From the NCBI GenBank assembly GCA_963728075.1, contig CAVSIP010000005.1:62001-126000 (forward strand): DNA of 64,000 nt, in the 5' to 3' direction. Each line of letters begins with the position of its first letter. Positions within the stretch are counted from its first letter, which is position 1. Source of the DNA: CAVSIP01 sp963728075 (GTDB lineage: Bacteria; Actinomycetota; Actinomycetes; JAFAQI01; DASSKL01). A program made the translations under genes and the position numbers. This document shows, piece by piece, positions 1 to 10,000 of this stretch. The notes beneath the pieces are model-generated. The model was not told the DNA's origin. It worked only from the letters and a program-made list of their open reading frames with translations, and ran no database searches.

Positions 1-145
1 CGAGGCTCGATGCTCCAGTTGACTGCGTGCGGGTGGGCACCGGTCGCCGGGTGGGGCACACGGCGGCGGTGCTCGGTGGACACGTCCGGACGCGGGAGAG
101 GGCCGCGCCCGCACGGGTGCTCCCGACCATTCTGCCAGATGCCGG
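1..145 (-). promoter_or_regulatory. Non-coding stretch after ffh; possible promoter of the next minus-strand gene
   Basis: No credible gene lies here. On the minus strand, just past the ffh stop, there is an extended -10-like TGGCAGAAT (129-137), and near the window edge a CTGGAG that could be a ribosome binding site for a gene beyond the edge. In many actinobacteria rpsP follows ffh, so this may be the rpsP leader. That is inference from gene order; no clear -35 is visible. Confidence 0.3.
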
Positions 146-1669
146 TCAGAACCCGCCGTTGCCGGGGAACCGGTACTTCGACAGGTCGGGCAGCGAGACA
201 CCGGGCGGGAGCCCGCCGGGAGGCTGACCACCGGGGAGCTGGCCGCCGGGCGGCAGGCCGAACGGGTTCGCCGCGGGCCGCGCCGCTGCCGGGCGCCCGC
301 CCTTCTTGCCCTTCTTCTTGCCGCCCTTCTTGCCCTTGCCCTTGCGGCCGGGGCCGGGCCCGCCCATCCCGCCGGTCATCTGCTTCATGAGCTTGCGGGC
401 CTCCATGAAGCGGTCCACCAGCTGGTTGACCTCGGTGACCGTCACGCCCGACCCGCGGGCGATCCGCGCCCGCCGGGAGCCGTTGAGCACCTTCGGGTCC
501 TGGCGCTCCTGCGGGGTCATGGACCGGATGATCGCGGCGACCCGGTCGAGGTCGCGGTCGTCGATCTGGTTGAGCTGCTCGCGAACCTGGCCCATCCCGG
601 GCAGCATCCCGAGCAGCCCCGAGATCGGGCCCATCCGGCGGACCATCATCATCTGCTCGAGGAAGTCCTCGAGGGTCAGCTCGCCGCCGCCGAGGACGCG
701 GGAGGCCATCCGCTCGGCCTCGTCCGCCTCGAACGTCCGCTCCGCCTGCTCGATGAGCGTGAGGACGTCGCCCATGCCGAGGATGCGCGAGGCCATCCGG
801 TCGGGGTGGAAGACGTCGAAGTCGGCGAGCTTCTCGCCCGTGGAGGCGAACATGATCGGCCGTCCGGTGACCTGCGCCACCGACAGGGCCGCGCCGCCCC
901 GCGCGTCGCCGTCGAGCTTGGTGAGCACCACGCCGGAGAAGCCGACCCCGTCGCGGAACGCCTCGGCCGTCGTCACCGCGTCCTGGCCGATCATGGCGTC
1001 GACGACGAACAGCGTCTCGTCCGGCGTCACCGCGTCGCGGATGTCCGCGGCCTGCTGCATCATCTCCGCGTCGATGCCGAGTCGCCCGGCGGTGTCGACG
1101 ATCACCACGTCGTGACCGCTGCGGCGGGCGTGCTCGACGCCGCGTACGGCGACGCCGACCGGGTCACCCACGCCGTTGCCGGGCTCCGGGGCGAACACGT
1201 CCACCTCGGCCTGCCCGCCGACCACCTGCAGCTGCTGCACGGCGTTCGGGCGCTGCAGGTCACAGGCGACGAGCAGCGGCGTGTGCCGCTGCTCGCGCAG
1301 CCACCGGCCGAGCTTGCCGGCCAGCGTGGTCTTCCCGGTGCCCTGCAGGCCGGCGAGCATGATCACCGTCGGCGGGGTCTTCGCGTACCGCAGCTGGCGG
1401 GTCTCCCCGCCGAGGATCGCGACGAGCTCCTCGTTGACGATCTTGATGACCTGCTGGGCAGGGTTCAGCGCCTGCGAGACCTCCGCGCCACGCGCCCGCT
1501 CCTTGACCGCGGCGATGAACGACCGCACGACGGGCAGCGCGACGTCGGCCTCGAGCAGCGCGATGCGGATCTCGCGTGCGGTGACGTCGATGTCGGCGTC
1601 GGAGAGCCGGCCCTTGCCGCGCAGCGACTTGAAGACCGACTCGAGGCGGTCGGAGAGCGTCTCGAACAT
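146..1669 (-). CDS. ffh: Signal recognition particle protein Ffh
   Basis: GTPase subunit of the signal recognition particle, which binds signal sequences of nascent membrane proteins and delivers ribosomes to FtsY. The 507-aa protein starts MFETLSDRLE and has an N helical domain, a G domain with P-loop GLQGTGKT (107-114), DTAGR (192-196) and TKLDG (250-254), then a Met-rich M domain (about 300-430) for 4.5S RNA and signal peptides. The P-loop has Thr where Ala is usual. The tail is Lys/Gly- then Pro/Gly-rich and longer than in E. coli, as in other actinobacteria. Its receptor FtsY is encoded 4 kb upstream on the same strand. Confidence 0.97.
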   Translation of the reverse strand: MFETLSDRLESVFKSLRGKGRLSDADIDVTAREIRIALLEADVALPVVRSFIAAVKERARGAEVSQALNPAQQVIKIVNEELVAILGGETRQLRYAKTPPTVIMLAGLQGTGKTTLAGKLGRWLREQRHTPLLVACDLQRPNAVQQLQVVGGQAEVDVFAPEPGNGVGDPVGVAVRGVEHARRSGHDVVIVDTAGRLGIDAEMMQQAADIRDAVTPDETLFVVDAMIGQDAVTTAEAFRDGVGFSGVVLTKLDGDARGGAALSVAQVTGRPIMFASTGEKLADFDVFHPDRMASRILGMGDVLTLIEQAERTFEADEAERMASRVLGGGELTLEDFLEQMMMVRRMGPISGLLGMLPGMGQVREQLNQIDDRDLDRVAAIIRSMTPQERQDPKVLNGSRRARIARGSGVTVTEVNQLVDRFMEARKLMKQMTGGMGGPGPGRKGKGKKGGKKKGKKGGRPAAARPAANPFGLPPGGQLPGGQPPGGLPPGVSLPDLSKYRFPGNGGF

Positions 1670-1753
1670 TGCCCCCAGCCTACTGGCCCGTCCCCCAACG
1701 CCGGGATCGGCGAGCGGACGGGGGTGGGGGGTGGGCTCGCCGGCCGTACGCGC

Positions 1754-4060
1754 CTACTCGGCGGGGTCGGCGAGCGCCGCGAGCAGGGCGTGCTCCACCC
1801 GGGCGCGCATCCCGGGGTCGGCCAGCAGGCCCCCGTCGGCGCCGGTGACGTAGAACGCGTCGACGGCCTCGGCGCCGAGCGTGCTCACGTGCGCGCCCTG
1901 GACGTCGAGCCCGCACCCGCTGAGCGCACGGGCCAGCCGGTACAGCAGCCCGACCCGGTCGTGCGCGCGCACCTCCACGACGGTCGCCACCGGGCTCGCC
2001 TCGTCGTCGAAGAGCACGCACGGCGCCGCGCCGACGGTGGGGTCACGGCGGTACGCACGATCGCGCTCGTCGAGCCGGGCGACCAGCCAGGCGGCGTCCG
2101 AGTACGCACGGCGCAGGTCGTCGCGGACGACCGACCAGTCCGGTGGCGACCCGTACCGCGGGTCGGCGGCGAAGGCCGTCACCGCCGCCGGGCCGACGGC
2201 ACCAGCCGTCGCGGAGCGGACGTCGAGCCGGTGCAGGGCCAGGACGGCCGCCCAGCGCCACATCAGGCCCGGCCGGTCCGGGGCCACGACGGTGATCGTC
2301 TCGCCGTCGACGTCCAGCGCCAGCCCGCCCGCCGCTGCGAGCTCGAGCTGCCGGGGCGACCACAGGGCCGGCGCCGGGTGCGGGGTGCCCGCCAGCACGC
2401 CGCGGACCCGGGTGGCGAGCGCATCGACCAGGCCGGCCTTCCAGTCGCTCCAGGCGGCCGGACCGGTGGCCAGCGAGTCGGCCTCGGTCAAGGCGTGCAG
2501 CAGGTCGAGGGTCTCGCGATCGCCCACCGCGGCGGCGACCCGTTCGACGGTCTCGGGGGCGTCGATGTCCCGGCGGGTCGCGGTGTCGGCGAGCAGCAGG
2601 TGGTGGCGGACCATGGCCACGAGCACGTCCACGTCCGCTGCCGGCAGGCCGAGGCGGGGCCCGATCCGGGCGACGAGCTCAACGCCCCGGTCAGTGTGGT
2701 CGCCGGGCAGGCCCTTGCCGATGTCGTGCAGGAGCGCACCGAGCAGGAGCAGGTCCGGGCGGGCCACCCGCCGGGTGAGCGCGGCCGCGTTCACCGCGGT
2801 CTCCAGCAGGTGCCGGTCGACGGTGAACCGGTGGTAGGCGTTGCGCTGCGGCCGGCACCGGACCAGGTCCCACTCGGGCAGCAGCCGCACCATGAGCCCG
2901 GCCTGGTCCAGGGCCTCGACGACCGGTACGGCCGGCGGCCCGGCACCGAGGAGCGCGACGAGCGCGTCCCGCGCGGTGCGGGGCCACGGGTCCGGCAGCG
3001 GGGCCGCCTCGTCGGCGAGCCGGCTGCGGGTGTGCGGCGACAGCGGCAACCGCTCGGCCGCCGCCGCCGCCGCGACCCGCAGGACCAGCGCCGGGTCGTC
3101 CGCCGGGGCGGCGGACACGGCGAGCACGACCTCGCCCCCTTGCTCGACCACGCCGTCGGCCAGCGGGCGGCGGGGCGGTGGCCCCCGGCGCAGCCGGCGG
3201 CGCGGCGCGCTCGCGGCCTCCGCCCGGCGCAGTGCCTCGTCGAGCGCGAACGCCACCGCCCGCCCCGCCGCGTACACCTCGGTCATCAGCGCGTCGGCGT
3301 CGGCGTGTCCCAGCGCCTCGGCCACCGCGTCCTGCTCCTGCAGCAGCATCCGGTCGGTGGGGCGCGACAGCCGGCGGTGCAGCTCCCCGCGCGCGTCCAG
3401 CAGCGTCAGGTGGGCCTGGCGCACGGCGGGAGAGGGAGCGTCGACCACCCAGGCGGCGGCCAGCGCGCGCAGCAGCTCGACGTCGCGCAACCCGCCGCGG
3501 GCGAGCTTGAGGTCGGGCTCGAGCAGGAAGGCGACCTCGCCGTGCGCCTGCTCGCGGTCCCGGGCCGACGCGCGCACCTCGGGAAGCCGCCGCGCCAGGC
3601 CCGAGCGCCACGCGCCGTGCACCGACTCCCGCAGCGCGCCGGTCAGTGCGTCGTCACCGGCGACATGGCGGGCGTCGAGCAGGCCAAGTGCCGCGCGCAG
3701 ATCGTCCCGGGCCACGGTGACCGCCTCCGCGACGGTGCGCACCGAGTGGTCGACCGGGACCCCGGTGTCCCACAGCGGGTACCACAGCGCGTCGGCGACC
3801 TCCTTGACGTCGGCGCGGTCCGCGTGCAGCAGCACGAGGTCGAGGTCACTGCCGAACGCGGGCTCGCGCCGGCCGTACGCCCCGACGGCGACGAGGGCGA
3901 GCCCCTGACCCGGCAGCTCGGCGAACAGGCGCGCGAGCACCTCGTCGGTGAGCTCGACCAGGGCAGCGCGCAGGGCGGCCCCGTGCAGCGTCGCGTCGTC
4001 ACGCAGCCGCGCCCGGTCCGAGCGCAGGTCAGGGTCAGAGGGCGTCGGGACCACGCTCAC
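1754..4060 (-). CDS. glnD: [Protein-PII] uridylyltransferase GlnD
   Basis: Bifunctional nucleotidyltransferase and hydrolase that modifies PII protein in response to glutamine. In the 768-aa product the nucleotidyltransferase motif is GSDLD (70-74), the HD phosphohydrolase motif is LLHDIGKG (H445-D446), and two ACT domains follow (about 600-768). It is shorter than the 890-aa E. coli enzyme. In actinobacteria this family can adenylylate rather than uridylylate PII. The GTG start lies 26 bp inside the end of glnB; a second in-frame GTG two codons later is also possible. It is the last gene of an amt-glnB-glnD operon. Confidence 0.95.
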   Translation of the reverse strand: MSVVPTPSDPDLRSDRARLRDDATLHGAALRAALVELTDEVLARLFAELPGQGLALVAVGAYGRREPAFGSDLDLVLLHADRADVKEVADALWYPLWDTGVPVDHSVRTVAEAVTVARDDLRAALGLLDARHVAGDDALTGALRESVHGAWRSGLARRLPEVRASARDREQAHGEVAFLLEPDLKLARGGLRDVELLRALAAAWVVDAPSPAVRQAHLTLLDARGELHRRLSRPTDRMLLQEQDAVAEALGHADADALMTEVYAAGRAVAFALDEALRRAEAASAPRRRLRRGPPPRRPLADGVVEQGGEVVLAVSAAPADDPALVLRVAAAAAAERLPLSPHTRSRLADEAAPLPDPWPRTARDALVALLGAGPPAVPVVEALDQAGLMVRLLPEWDLVRCRPQRNAYHRFTVDRHLLETAVNAAALTRRVARPDLLLLGALLHDIGKGLPGDHTDRGVELVARIGPRLGLPAADVDVLVAMVRHHLLLADTATRRDIDAPETVERVAAAVGDRETLDLLHALTEADSLATGPAAWSDWKAGLVDALATRVRGVLAGTPHPAPALWSPRQLELAAAGGLALDVDGETITVVAPDRPGLMWRWAAVLALHRLDVRSATAGAVGPAAVTAFAADPRYGSPPDWSVVRDDLRRAYSDAAWLVARLDERDRAYRRDPTVGAAPCVLFDDEASPVATVVEVRAHDRVGLLYRLARALSGCGLDVQGAHVSTLGAEAVDAFYVTGADGGLLADPGMRARVEHALLAALADPAE

Positions 4061-4373
4061 CGGTGCGGATGCGCACGAGGTCGTCGACCGGCACCGTCCA
4101 CACCTTGCCGTCGCCGATCTTGCCGGTACGCGCGGCCTCGACCACCGCCTCGACGACGCGGTCGGCGTCGGCGTCGTCGACCACGACCTCCACCCGCACC
4201 TTGGGGACGAAGTCCACGACGTACTCCGCCCCGCGGTACACCTCGGTGTGCCCCCGCTGGCGCCCGTGCCCCTGGACTTCGCTCACGGTCATCCCCCGCA
4301 CGCCGAGGGCCTCGAGCGCGGCCTTGACCTCGTCGAGGCGGAACGGCTTGACGATGGCGGTGACGAGCTTCAC
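4035..4373 (-). CDS. glnB: Nitrogen regulatory protein P-II
   Basis: Small trimeric PII signal protein of 112 aa that senses 2-oxoglutarate, ATP/ADP and covalent state and controls the ammonium channel. The T-loop contains EVYRGAEYVVDF with Tyr51, the usual modification site; the C-terminal signature VWTVPVDDLVRIRTGE is intact. The GTG start overlaps the amt stop by 4 bp (GTGA), implying translational coupling. The 3' end overlaps the start of glnD. The gene could equally be called glnK because of its linkage to amt. Confidence 0.97.
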   Translation of the reverse strand: MKLVTAIVKPFRLDEVKAALEALGVRGMTVSEVQGHGRQRGHTEVYRGAEYVVDFVPKVRVEVVVDDADADRVVEAVVEAARTGKIGDGKVWTVPVDDLVRIRTGERGPDAL

Positions 4374-5623
4374 GGGCCCATCCTTCCGAGGGCGCGGACC
4401 GCGCCGAAGTCGTACGCGGACTCCGCGTGCTGGCTGGTGTCCAGCCCTTCGTACTCCTCCTCGGGGGTGACCCGCAGGCCGACGAGCCGGTCGACCACGC
4501 GGGCGACCACGTACGTCATCCCGAACGCGAACCCGGTCGCGACCACGGCGCCCAGCAGCTCGCGGGCCAGCAGGCCGAGCCCGCCGCCGTACAGCAGCCC
4601 GTCGTGGCTCACCACCGGGTTGACCCCGTGGCTGGCGAACAGGCCGACCATGAGCAGCCCGATGACGCCGCCGACCCAATGCACGCCGACGACGTCGAGC
4701 GAGTCGTCGTAGCGCAGCCGGAACTTCATCGTCACCGCCCACGCGCTCACGGCCCCGGCCACGGCACCGATGGCGAGCGCGGGCATGGCGTCGACGTAGC
4801 CGGCGGCCGGTGTGATGGCGACCAGGCCGGCGACCGCACCCGACGCGGCGCCGAGGGTCGTGAGGTTGCCGTCGCGGCGGCGCTCGACCAGCGTCCACGT
4901 GACCATGCCCGCGCAGCCGGCGAGGTGCGTGGCGATGAGCGCGTGCACGGCCACGCCGTCCGCGGCCAGCGCCGAGCCGGCGTTGAAACCGAACCAGCCG
5001 AACCACAGCAGACCCGCGCCGAGCACCGTGAGCGGCAGCGAGTGGGGCGCCATCGGCTCCCGTGGCCAGCCGCGCCGGTGGCCGAGGACGAGCGCGACGG
5101 CGAGCGCCGACGCGCCGCTGTTCACCTCGACCACCGTGCCGCCGGCGAAGTCGAGCACGCCCAGGCGCGCCAGCCAGCCGTGCGGCGACCACACCCAGTG
5201 CGCGAGGGGGGCGTACACGACGAGCGTCCAGAGCACGACGAACAGCGCGAACGCGGTGAACCGCAACCGGTCGGCGCCGGCTCCGCTGATGAGCGCGGCG
5301 GTGATCACCGCGAACATCATCTGGAACACCATGAACGCGCCGGGGGGCACCGACAGGTGGTAGCCGGGCACGCTGTCCATGCCGTGCAGGCCGATGAACC
5401 GCAGCCCGCCGATGACGCCACCCGCGTCCGGCCCGAACGCCAGCGTGTAGGCGAGGACGGCCCACACGATGCTGACCAGCGCGAGCGCTCCGAGGCTGTG
5501 CATGAGCGTGCCCAGCACGTTCTTGGCCCGGACCATCCCGCCGTAGAACAGGGCGAGGCCGGGGGTCATCAGCAAGACGAGTGCGGCGCAGGCCAGCACC
5601 CACGCGGTGTCGGCGTGGCTCAC
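4370..5623 (-). CDS. amt: Ammonium transporter
   Basis: Amt/Rh-family ammonium channel of 417 aa with about eleven transmembrane segments. It opens with a hydrophobic segment and the motif MTPGLALFYGGMVRAKN, typical of Amt proteins, and later carries DFAGGTVVEVNSG, the family signature. It is the first gene of amt-glnB-glnD, so its activity is expected to be gated by the PII protein next door. The start is GTG. A GlnR-like box sits 24 bp upstream, which suggests induction under nitrogen limitation. Confidence 0.95.
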   Translation of the reverse strand: MSHADTAWVLACAALVLLMTPGLALFYGGMVRAKNVLGTLMHSLGALALVSIVWAVLAYTLAFGPDAGGVIGGLRFIGLHGMDSVPGYHLSVPPGAFMVFQMMFAVITAALISGAGADRLRFTAFALFVVLWTLVVYAPLAHWVWSPHGWLARLGVLDFAGGTVVEVNSGASALAVALVLGHRRGWPREPMAPHSLPLTVLGAGLLWFGWFGFNAGSALAADGVAVHALIATHLAGCAGMVTWTLVERRRDGNLTTLGAASGAVAGLVAITPAAGYVDAMPALAIGAVAGAVSAWAVTMKFRLRYDDSLDVVGVHWVGGVIGLLMVGLFASHGVNPVVSHDGLLYGGGLGLLARELLGAVVATGFAFGMTYVVARVVDRLVGLRVTPEEEYEGLDTSQHAESAYDFGAVRALGRMGP

Positions 5624-5646
5624 GGCCGCGAGGATGCCCCGCCGAC

Positions 5647-5684
5647 GTTTCAGGAATGTTTCCGCGCTGGGGCGACGGCGTTAC
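5647..5684 (-). promoter_or_regulatory. GlnR-type operator upstream of amt
   Basis: Read on the minus strand there are GTAAC (5684-5680), GAAAC (5662-5658) and GAAAC (5651-5647). All fall on an 11-bp register, with exactly 6 bp between the last two. This matches the known actinobacterial GlnR box of alternating GTnAC and GAAAC pentamers spaced by six bases; the second position of the register is degenerate (GCCCC). Its place just upstream of amt fits known GlnR targets. Confidence 0.6.
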
Positions 5685-5732
5685 CGGCCGCGGCGCCGAC
5701 GGTGGGCGAGCGCCAGCCGCAGCCGGGAGCGC

Positions 5733-6923
5733 TCAGGCGGCGGCCTCGTCCGCCTCGCCGAGCAGTGCCTCGACGAAGGCGTCCGGCTCGAACGGCGCGA
5801 GGTCGTCCGGCCCCTCACCGAGCCCGATCAGCTTGACCGGCAGGCCGAGCTCGCGCTGCACCGCCACGACGATGCCGCCCTTGGCCGTCCCGTCGAGCTT
5901 GGTGAGCACGATGCCGGTGACGTCCACGGCCTCGGTGAACACCCGCGCCTGGACGACGCCGTTCTGACCGGTGGTGGCGTCGAGGACCAGCAGCACCTCG
6001 TCGACCGGGCCGTGCTTGTCCACCACGCGCTTGACCTTGCGCAGCTCGTCCATGAGGCCCTGTTTGGTGTGCAGCCGGCCGGCGGTGTCGACCAGCACGG
6101 TGTCGACCCGCCGGTCGCGCCCGGCCTGCACCGCGTCGAACGCCACGCTCGCGGGGTCGGCTCCCTCCGGCCCGCGGACGGTGTCCGCGCCGACCCGGGC
6201 ACCCCAGGTGGCGAGCTGGTCGGAGGCGGCGGCGCGGAAGGTGTCCGCCGCGCCGAGCAGCACCGTACGGCCGTCCGCGACGAGCACCCGCGCGAGCTTG
6301 CCGCACGTGGTGGTCTTGCCGGTGCCGTTGACGCCCACGACCATGACCACGGCGGGTCGGTCCTCGTGCGGGAGCGTGTGGAGCGAGCGATCGGTGTCGG
6401 CGCCGATCGCCGCGACGAGCTCGTCCTTGAGCAGGGTGCGCAGGTCGGCGGGTGAGCGCGTACCGAGCACCCGTACGCGCTCGCGCAGGCTCTCGACGAT
6501 CTGCTGGGTGGCCCCGACCCCGATGTCCGCGGACAGCAGGGTGTCCTCGACCTCCTCCCAGACGTCCTCGTCGAGGGTGTCGCGCGAGAGCAGGGTGAGC
6601 AGCCCACGACCGAGCAGGGACTGCGAGCGGGACAGCCGCGACCGCAGCCGTACCAACCGGCCGGCGGTAGGGGCCGGGACCTCCACCTCGGGCGCGGTCG
6701 GCGCCTCCGGTGCGGCGGGTGCCGGGGCCTGTGCGACCGGGGCCCCCGCCGGTGGCGCCTCGGCGGGCGGCTCGAGGACCTGGACGCCCCCGCGCTGGTC
6801 GCGCGCCACCTCGTCCCGCGGCGGGGTCGGGGGCAGCTGGCGGCGCCGTGGGCGGGTCAGCAGCCCGACGAGCGCCACGAGGGCGATGACGGCAATGGCG
6901 GCGGCAATCGCGACGTACTCCAC
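5733..6923 (-). CDS. ftsY: Signal recognition particle receptor FtsY
   Basis: Membrane-associated GTPase that receives the SRP-ribosome complex. The 396-aa protein starts with a hydrophobic helix (about 4-22) followed by basic residues, giving a membrane anchor that E. coli FtsY lacks. A Pro/Ala/Glu-rich linker (about 30-88) leads to the N domain and then the G domain with P-loop GVNGTGKT (197-204), DTAGR (279-283) and LTKLDGTAKGG. Its partner Ffh is encoded 4 kb downstream and smc lies directly upstream, as in other actinobacteria. Confidence 0.96.
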   Translation of the reverse strand: MEYVAIAAAIAVIALVALVGLLTRPRRRQLPPTPPRDEVARDQRGGVQVLEPPAEAPPAGAPVAQAPAPAAPEAPTAPEVEVPAPTAGRLVRLRSRLSRSQSLLGRGLLTLLSRDTLDEDVWEEVEDTLLSADIGVGATQQIVESLRERVRVLGTRSPADLRTLLKDELVAAIGADTDRSLHTLPHEDRPAVVMVVGVNGTGKTTTCGKLARVLVADGRTVLLGAADTFRAAASDQLATWGARVGADTVRGPEGADPASVAFDAVQAGRDRRVDTVLVDTAGRLHTKQGLMDELRKVKRVVDKHGPVDEVLLVLDATTGQNGVVQARVFTEAVDVTGIVLTKLDGTAKGGIVVAVQRELGLPVKLIGLGEGPDDLAPFEPDAFVEALLGEADEAAA

Positions 6924-6959
6924 GACGCGCCATTCTCCCCCGCCGCCGCATCGCCACCC

Positions 6960-6975
6960 GTCCGGGGCACCGGAC
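6960..6975 (-). terminator. Small hairpin downstream of smc
   Basis: The arms GTCCGG (6960-6965) and CCGGAC (6970-6975) form a perfect 6-bp stem with a 4-base loop. An alternative pairing CGGGG/CCCCG overlaps it. It lies about 25 bp beyond the smc stop and just past a repeat copy. There is no T-run, so its role as a terminator is uncertain. Confidence 0.3.
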
Positions 6976-6982
6976 CCCGTAC

Positions 6983-6996
6983 GAGACAGATCAACT
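6983..6996 (-). repeat. 3'-end motif copy 1 (after smc)
   Basis: Plus-strand GAGACAGATCAACT, so AGTTGATCTGTCTC on the gene strand, begins 4 bp after the smc stop codon. Near-identical copies follow ddl and the 2-hydroxyacid dehydrogenase gene, and a fourth copy is split by the IS110 element. This copy lacks the final T shared by the others. Confidence 0.7.
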
Positions 6997-7000
6997 GCTC

Positions 7001-10000
7001 CTAGGCGGGCTCGGCCTCGCGCAGGCGCTGGGAGATGACCTGGGTGATGCCGTCGCCGCGCATGCTCACGCCGTACAGGGCGTCGGCGACCTCCATCGTC
7101 CGCTTCTGGTGCGTGATGATGATCAGCTGCGAGGTCGCGCGCAGCTCGGCCAGCAGCGTGACAAGACGCTGCAGGTTGCGGTCGTCGAGGGCCGCCTCGA
7201 CCTCGTCGAGGACGTAGAACGGCGACGGGCGGGCCCGGAAGATCGCAACCAGCAGCGCGATCGCGGTCAGCGACCGCTCGCCGCCGGACAGCAGCGACAG
7301 CCGCTTGACCTTCTTGCCCGGCGGCCGCGCCTCGACCTCGATGCCGGTGGTCAGCATGTCGGTCGGGTCGGTGAGGACCAGCCGGCCCTCACCGCCGGGG
7401 AACAGGGTCGAGAACACGGCCTCGAACTCCCGCGCGGTGTCCTCGTACGCCGCACGGAAGACCTGCTCGACCCGCTCGTCGACGTCCTTGACCACCGTGA
7501 GCAGGTCGCGGCGGGTCGCCTTGAGGTCCTCGAGCTGCTCGGAGAGGAACTTGTGGCGCTCCTCGAGCGCGGCGAACTCCTCCAGCGCCAGCGGGTTGAC
7601 CTTGCCCAGCTTGGCCAGGTCGCGCTCGGCCTTCTTCAGCCGCACCTCCTGCTCGGCACGGACGTACGGCGCCGGTTCGGTGCCTTCCGGCGCGTCGGCC
7701 GGTGGCGGCACCGGGACGTCGGGACCGTACTCCTCGAGCAGCGTCTCGGCCGTCAGGCCGTACTCCTCGGCGACCTTGGTCTCCACCGCCTCGATGCGCA
7801 GCCGCTGCTCGGCGCGGGCCACCTCGTCGCGGTGCACCGAGGCCGTCAGCGACTCCAGCTCCGCGGCGAGCTCACGGGTGGAACCCCGGAGGGTGGCCAG
7901 CTCGGCCTCGCAGGCCGTACGCGCCTCCTCGGCGGCCGTCCGCTCCTCGGCCGCGCGGGTGAGCGACACCTCCAGGCGCTCCAGGGCGACCTGGACACCG
8001 GCGAGCACGGCCGCCCCGACGGTGGCCTCGCGCCGCCGGCGCTCCCGGGCCGCCGCAGCCCGCTCCCGGGTCGCGCGCTCGGCGGCCGCGGCCCGCAGCA
8101 GCGCCTCCGCCCGCCCGGACAGGGCCCGCACCCGCTCCTCCCCGGTGCGGACCGCGAGCCGGACGTCCAGCTCGGCCGCGCGTGCCGCGCTGGACTCCTC
8201 GGCGAACCGGTCGCGCTCGGCCGGGCTCGGGTCGTCGTCGGTGTCGACGGCGGCCTCGGCCGCCGCCAGCCGCGCCTCCAGCTCCGCGAGACCCGCCAGG
8301 TCGCGGTCGCGCGCCTGCTCCGCGTCGATGCGGGCGCGCTCCAGCCGGTCGGCCTCGGCGCCCGCGGCGCGCGCCGCGGCGCCGTACTGCCCCAGCCGCT
8401 CGGCGACCCCCGCCAGCCGCGCGTCGCTGTCGTGCAGCTCGGCGAGAGCCGCCTCGGCCTCGGCCCGAGCCGCCGTCACCGTTTCCTGGGCGCCGGTGAT
8501 CTCGAACCGCAGCCGCTCGGCCCGGTGCGTGACCTCGACGAGCTGCGCCTCGGCCTCGTCCACGGCCGCCTGCACCTCGAGCAGGGTGGGCGCTGCACCC
8601 GAGCCGCCGACCGCCCAGTGCGCGGAGACCAGGTCGCCGTCGGCGGTGACCACACGCAGGTCGGGGTGCGCCGCCGCCAGCCCTCGCGCGGCGTCCAGGT
8701 CGGAGACGGCGACCACCCGCTCGAGCAGCCGGGTGAGCGCCGGGCGCAGCCGGTCCGGCACCCGAACCAGGTCGATCGCGTAGCGCGCGCCGTCGGGGAG
8801 GGCCGGCCAGGCGTCGCCGTCGTACGAGCCGCCGCCCACGACCAGGCCCGCGCGGCCCCCGTCGTCCCGGCGGAGCACCGCGATCGCCGACGTGGCGGCG
8901 TCCACCGACTCGACGGCGAGCGCGTCGGCGGCGGCGCCGAGGGCCACCGCCACGGCCGCCTCCCACCCGGCCTCGACGTCGAGCATGCCGGCGAGCGAGC
9001 CGGTGACACCCGCCACGTCGCCCGCCAGCAGGCGGCTGCTGCCGTCCTTGCGTGCCAGGCCCAGCGCCAGCGCGTCGCGCCGGGCGGTGAGCGCCGTACG
9101 TTCCCGCTCCGCCTCGCGCTCGGCGTCCCGCAGGTCGGCGAGCGCCGCCTCGGCGGTGGACAGCGCCTCCGACGCGGACTCGTACCGCTCGTCGAGGCCC
9201 ATCTCGCCCTCGTCGAGCCCGGCGACCTCCGCCTCGAGCGCGGCGAAGTCGGCCTGCGCACGGCGCGCCCGCTCGCGGGCCTCCTCGGCCGCGCCGGCCA
9301 GCCGGCCGATCTCCGCCTCGGCGGCGGCGGCGCGCGAGCGCAGGGCACCGACCTGGCCGGCGAGCCGGGCCAGGCCCTCGCGGCGGTCGGCCACCGCCCG
9401 GGTGACCTCGCGCAGGCGCTGCTCCTCCGCGGCGAGCTGCGCCTCGAGCGCCTGGCGCTGCTGCACCGCGGCAGCGAGCGCGTCCCGGTCGCGCTGCAGC
9501 GCGGCGGCGAGCTCGGCCTCCTCGGCCCGCACGCGCGCCGCCTCGGCCTCGAGGTCCTCGGGGTCACGTCCGGCGGGGCGCTCGTCCGCCGACTCGTCGA
9601 GGCGGCGGGCGCGCTCGGCGGCCACCGACCCGGTGGCCCGCAGCCGCTCCCGCAGCCCGGACAGCCGGTACCAGGTGTCCTGGGCCCGCGCGACGCGTGG
9701 CGTCTGCTCCGCGACCGCCTGCTCGAGGGCCGCCTCCCGCTGCTGCGCCTCGGCGAGCGCTGACTCGACCCGGGCACGGCGGGTCCGGATCTCGGTCTCG
9801 TCGGCGACCTCCTGCGCGAGCGCGTCGCGCATCTGCGCGAGGTCGTCCGCCAGCAGGCGCAGCCGCGCGTCACGGACGTCGGTCTGCACCACGGCCGCCC
9901 GCCGGGCAACCTCCGCCTGACGCCCGAGCGGGCCCAGCTGGCGCCGCAGCTCGACGGTGAGGTCCTGGACGCGGGTGAGGTTGGCCTGCATCGCGTCCAG

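Noticed and set aside
806..4327. 1173-codon open frame on the plus strand across ffh and glnD
   Set aside because: It is antisense to two clearly conserved genes and its composition (His/Arg/Gly/Val-rich) is that of GC-rich shadow frames.
7109..9763. 884-codon plus-strand frame opposite smc
   Set aside because: Shadow of the smc coiled coil; no domain or independent start signal.
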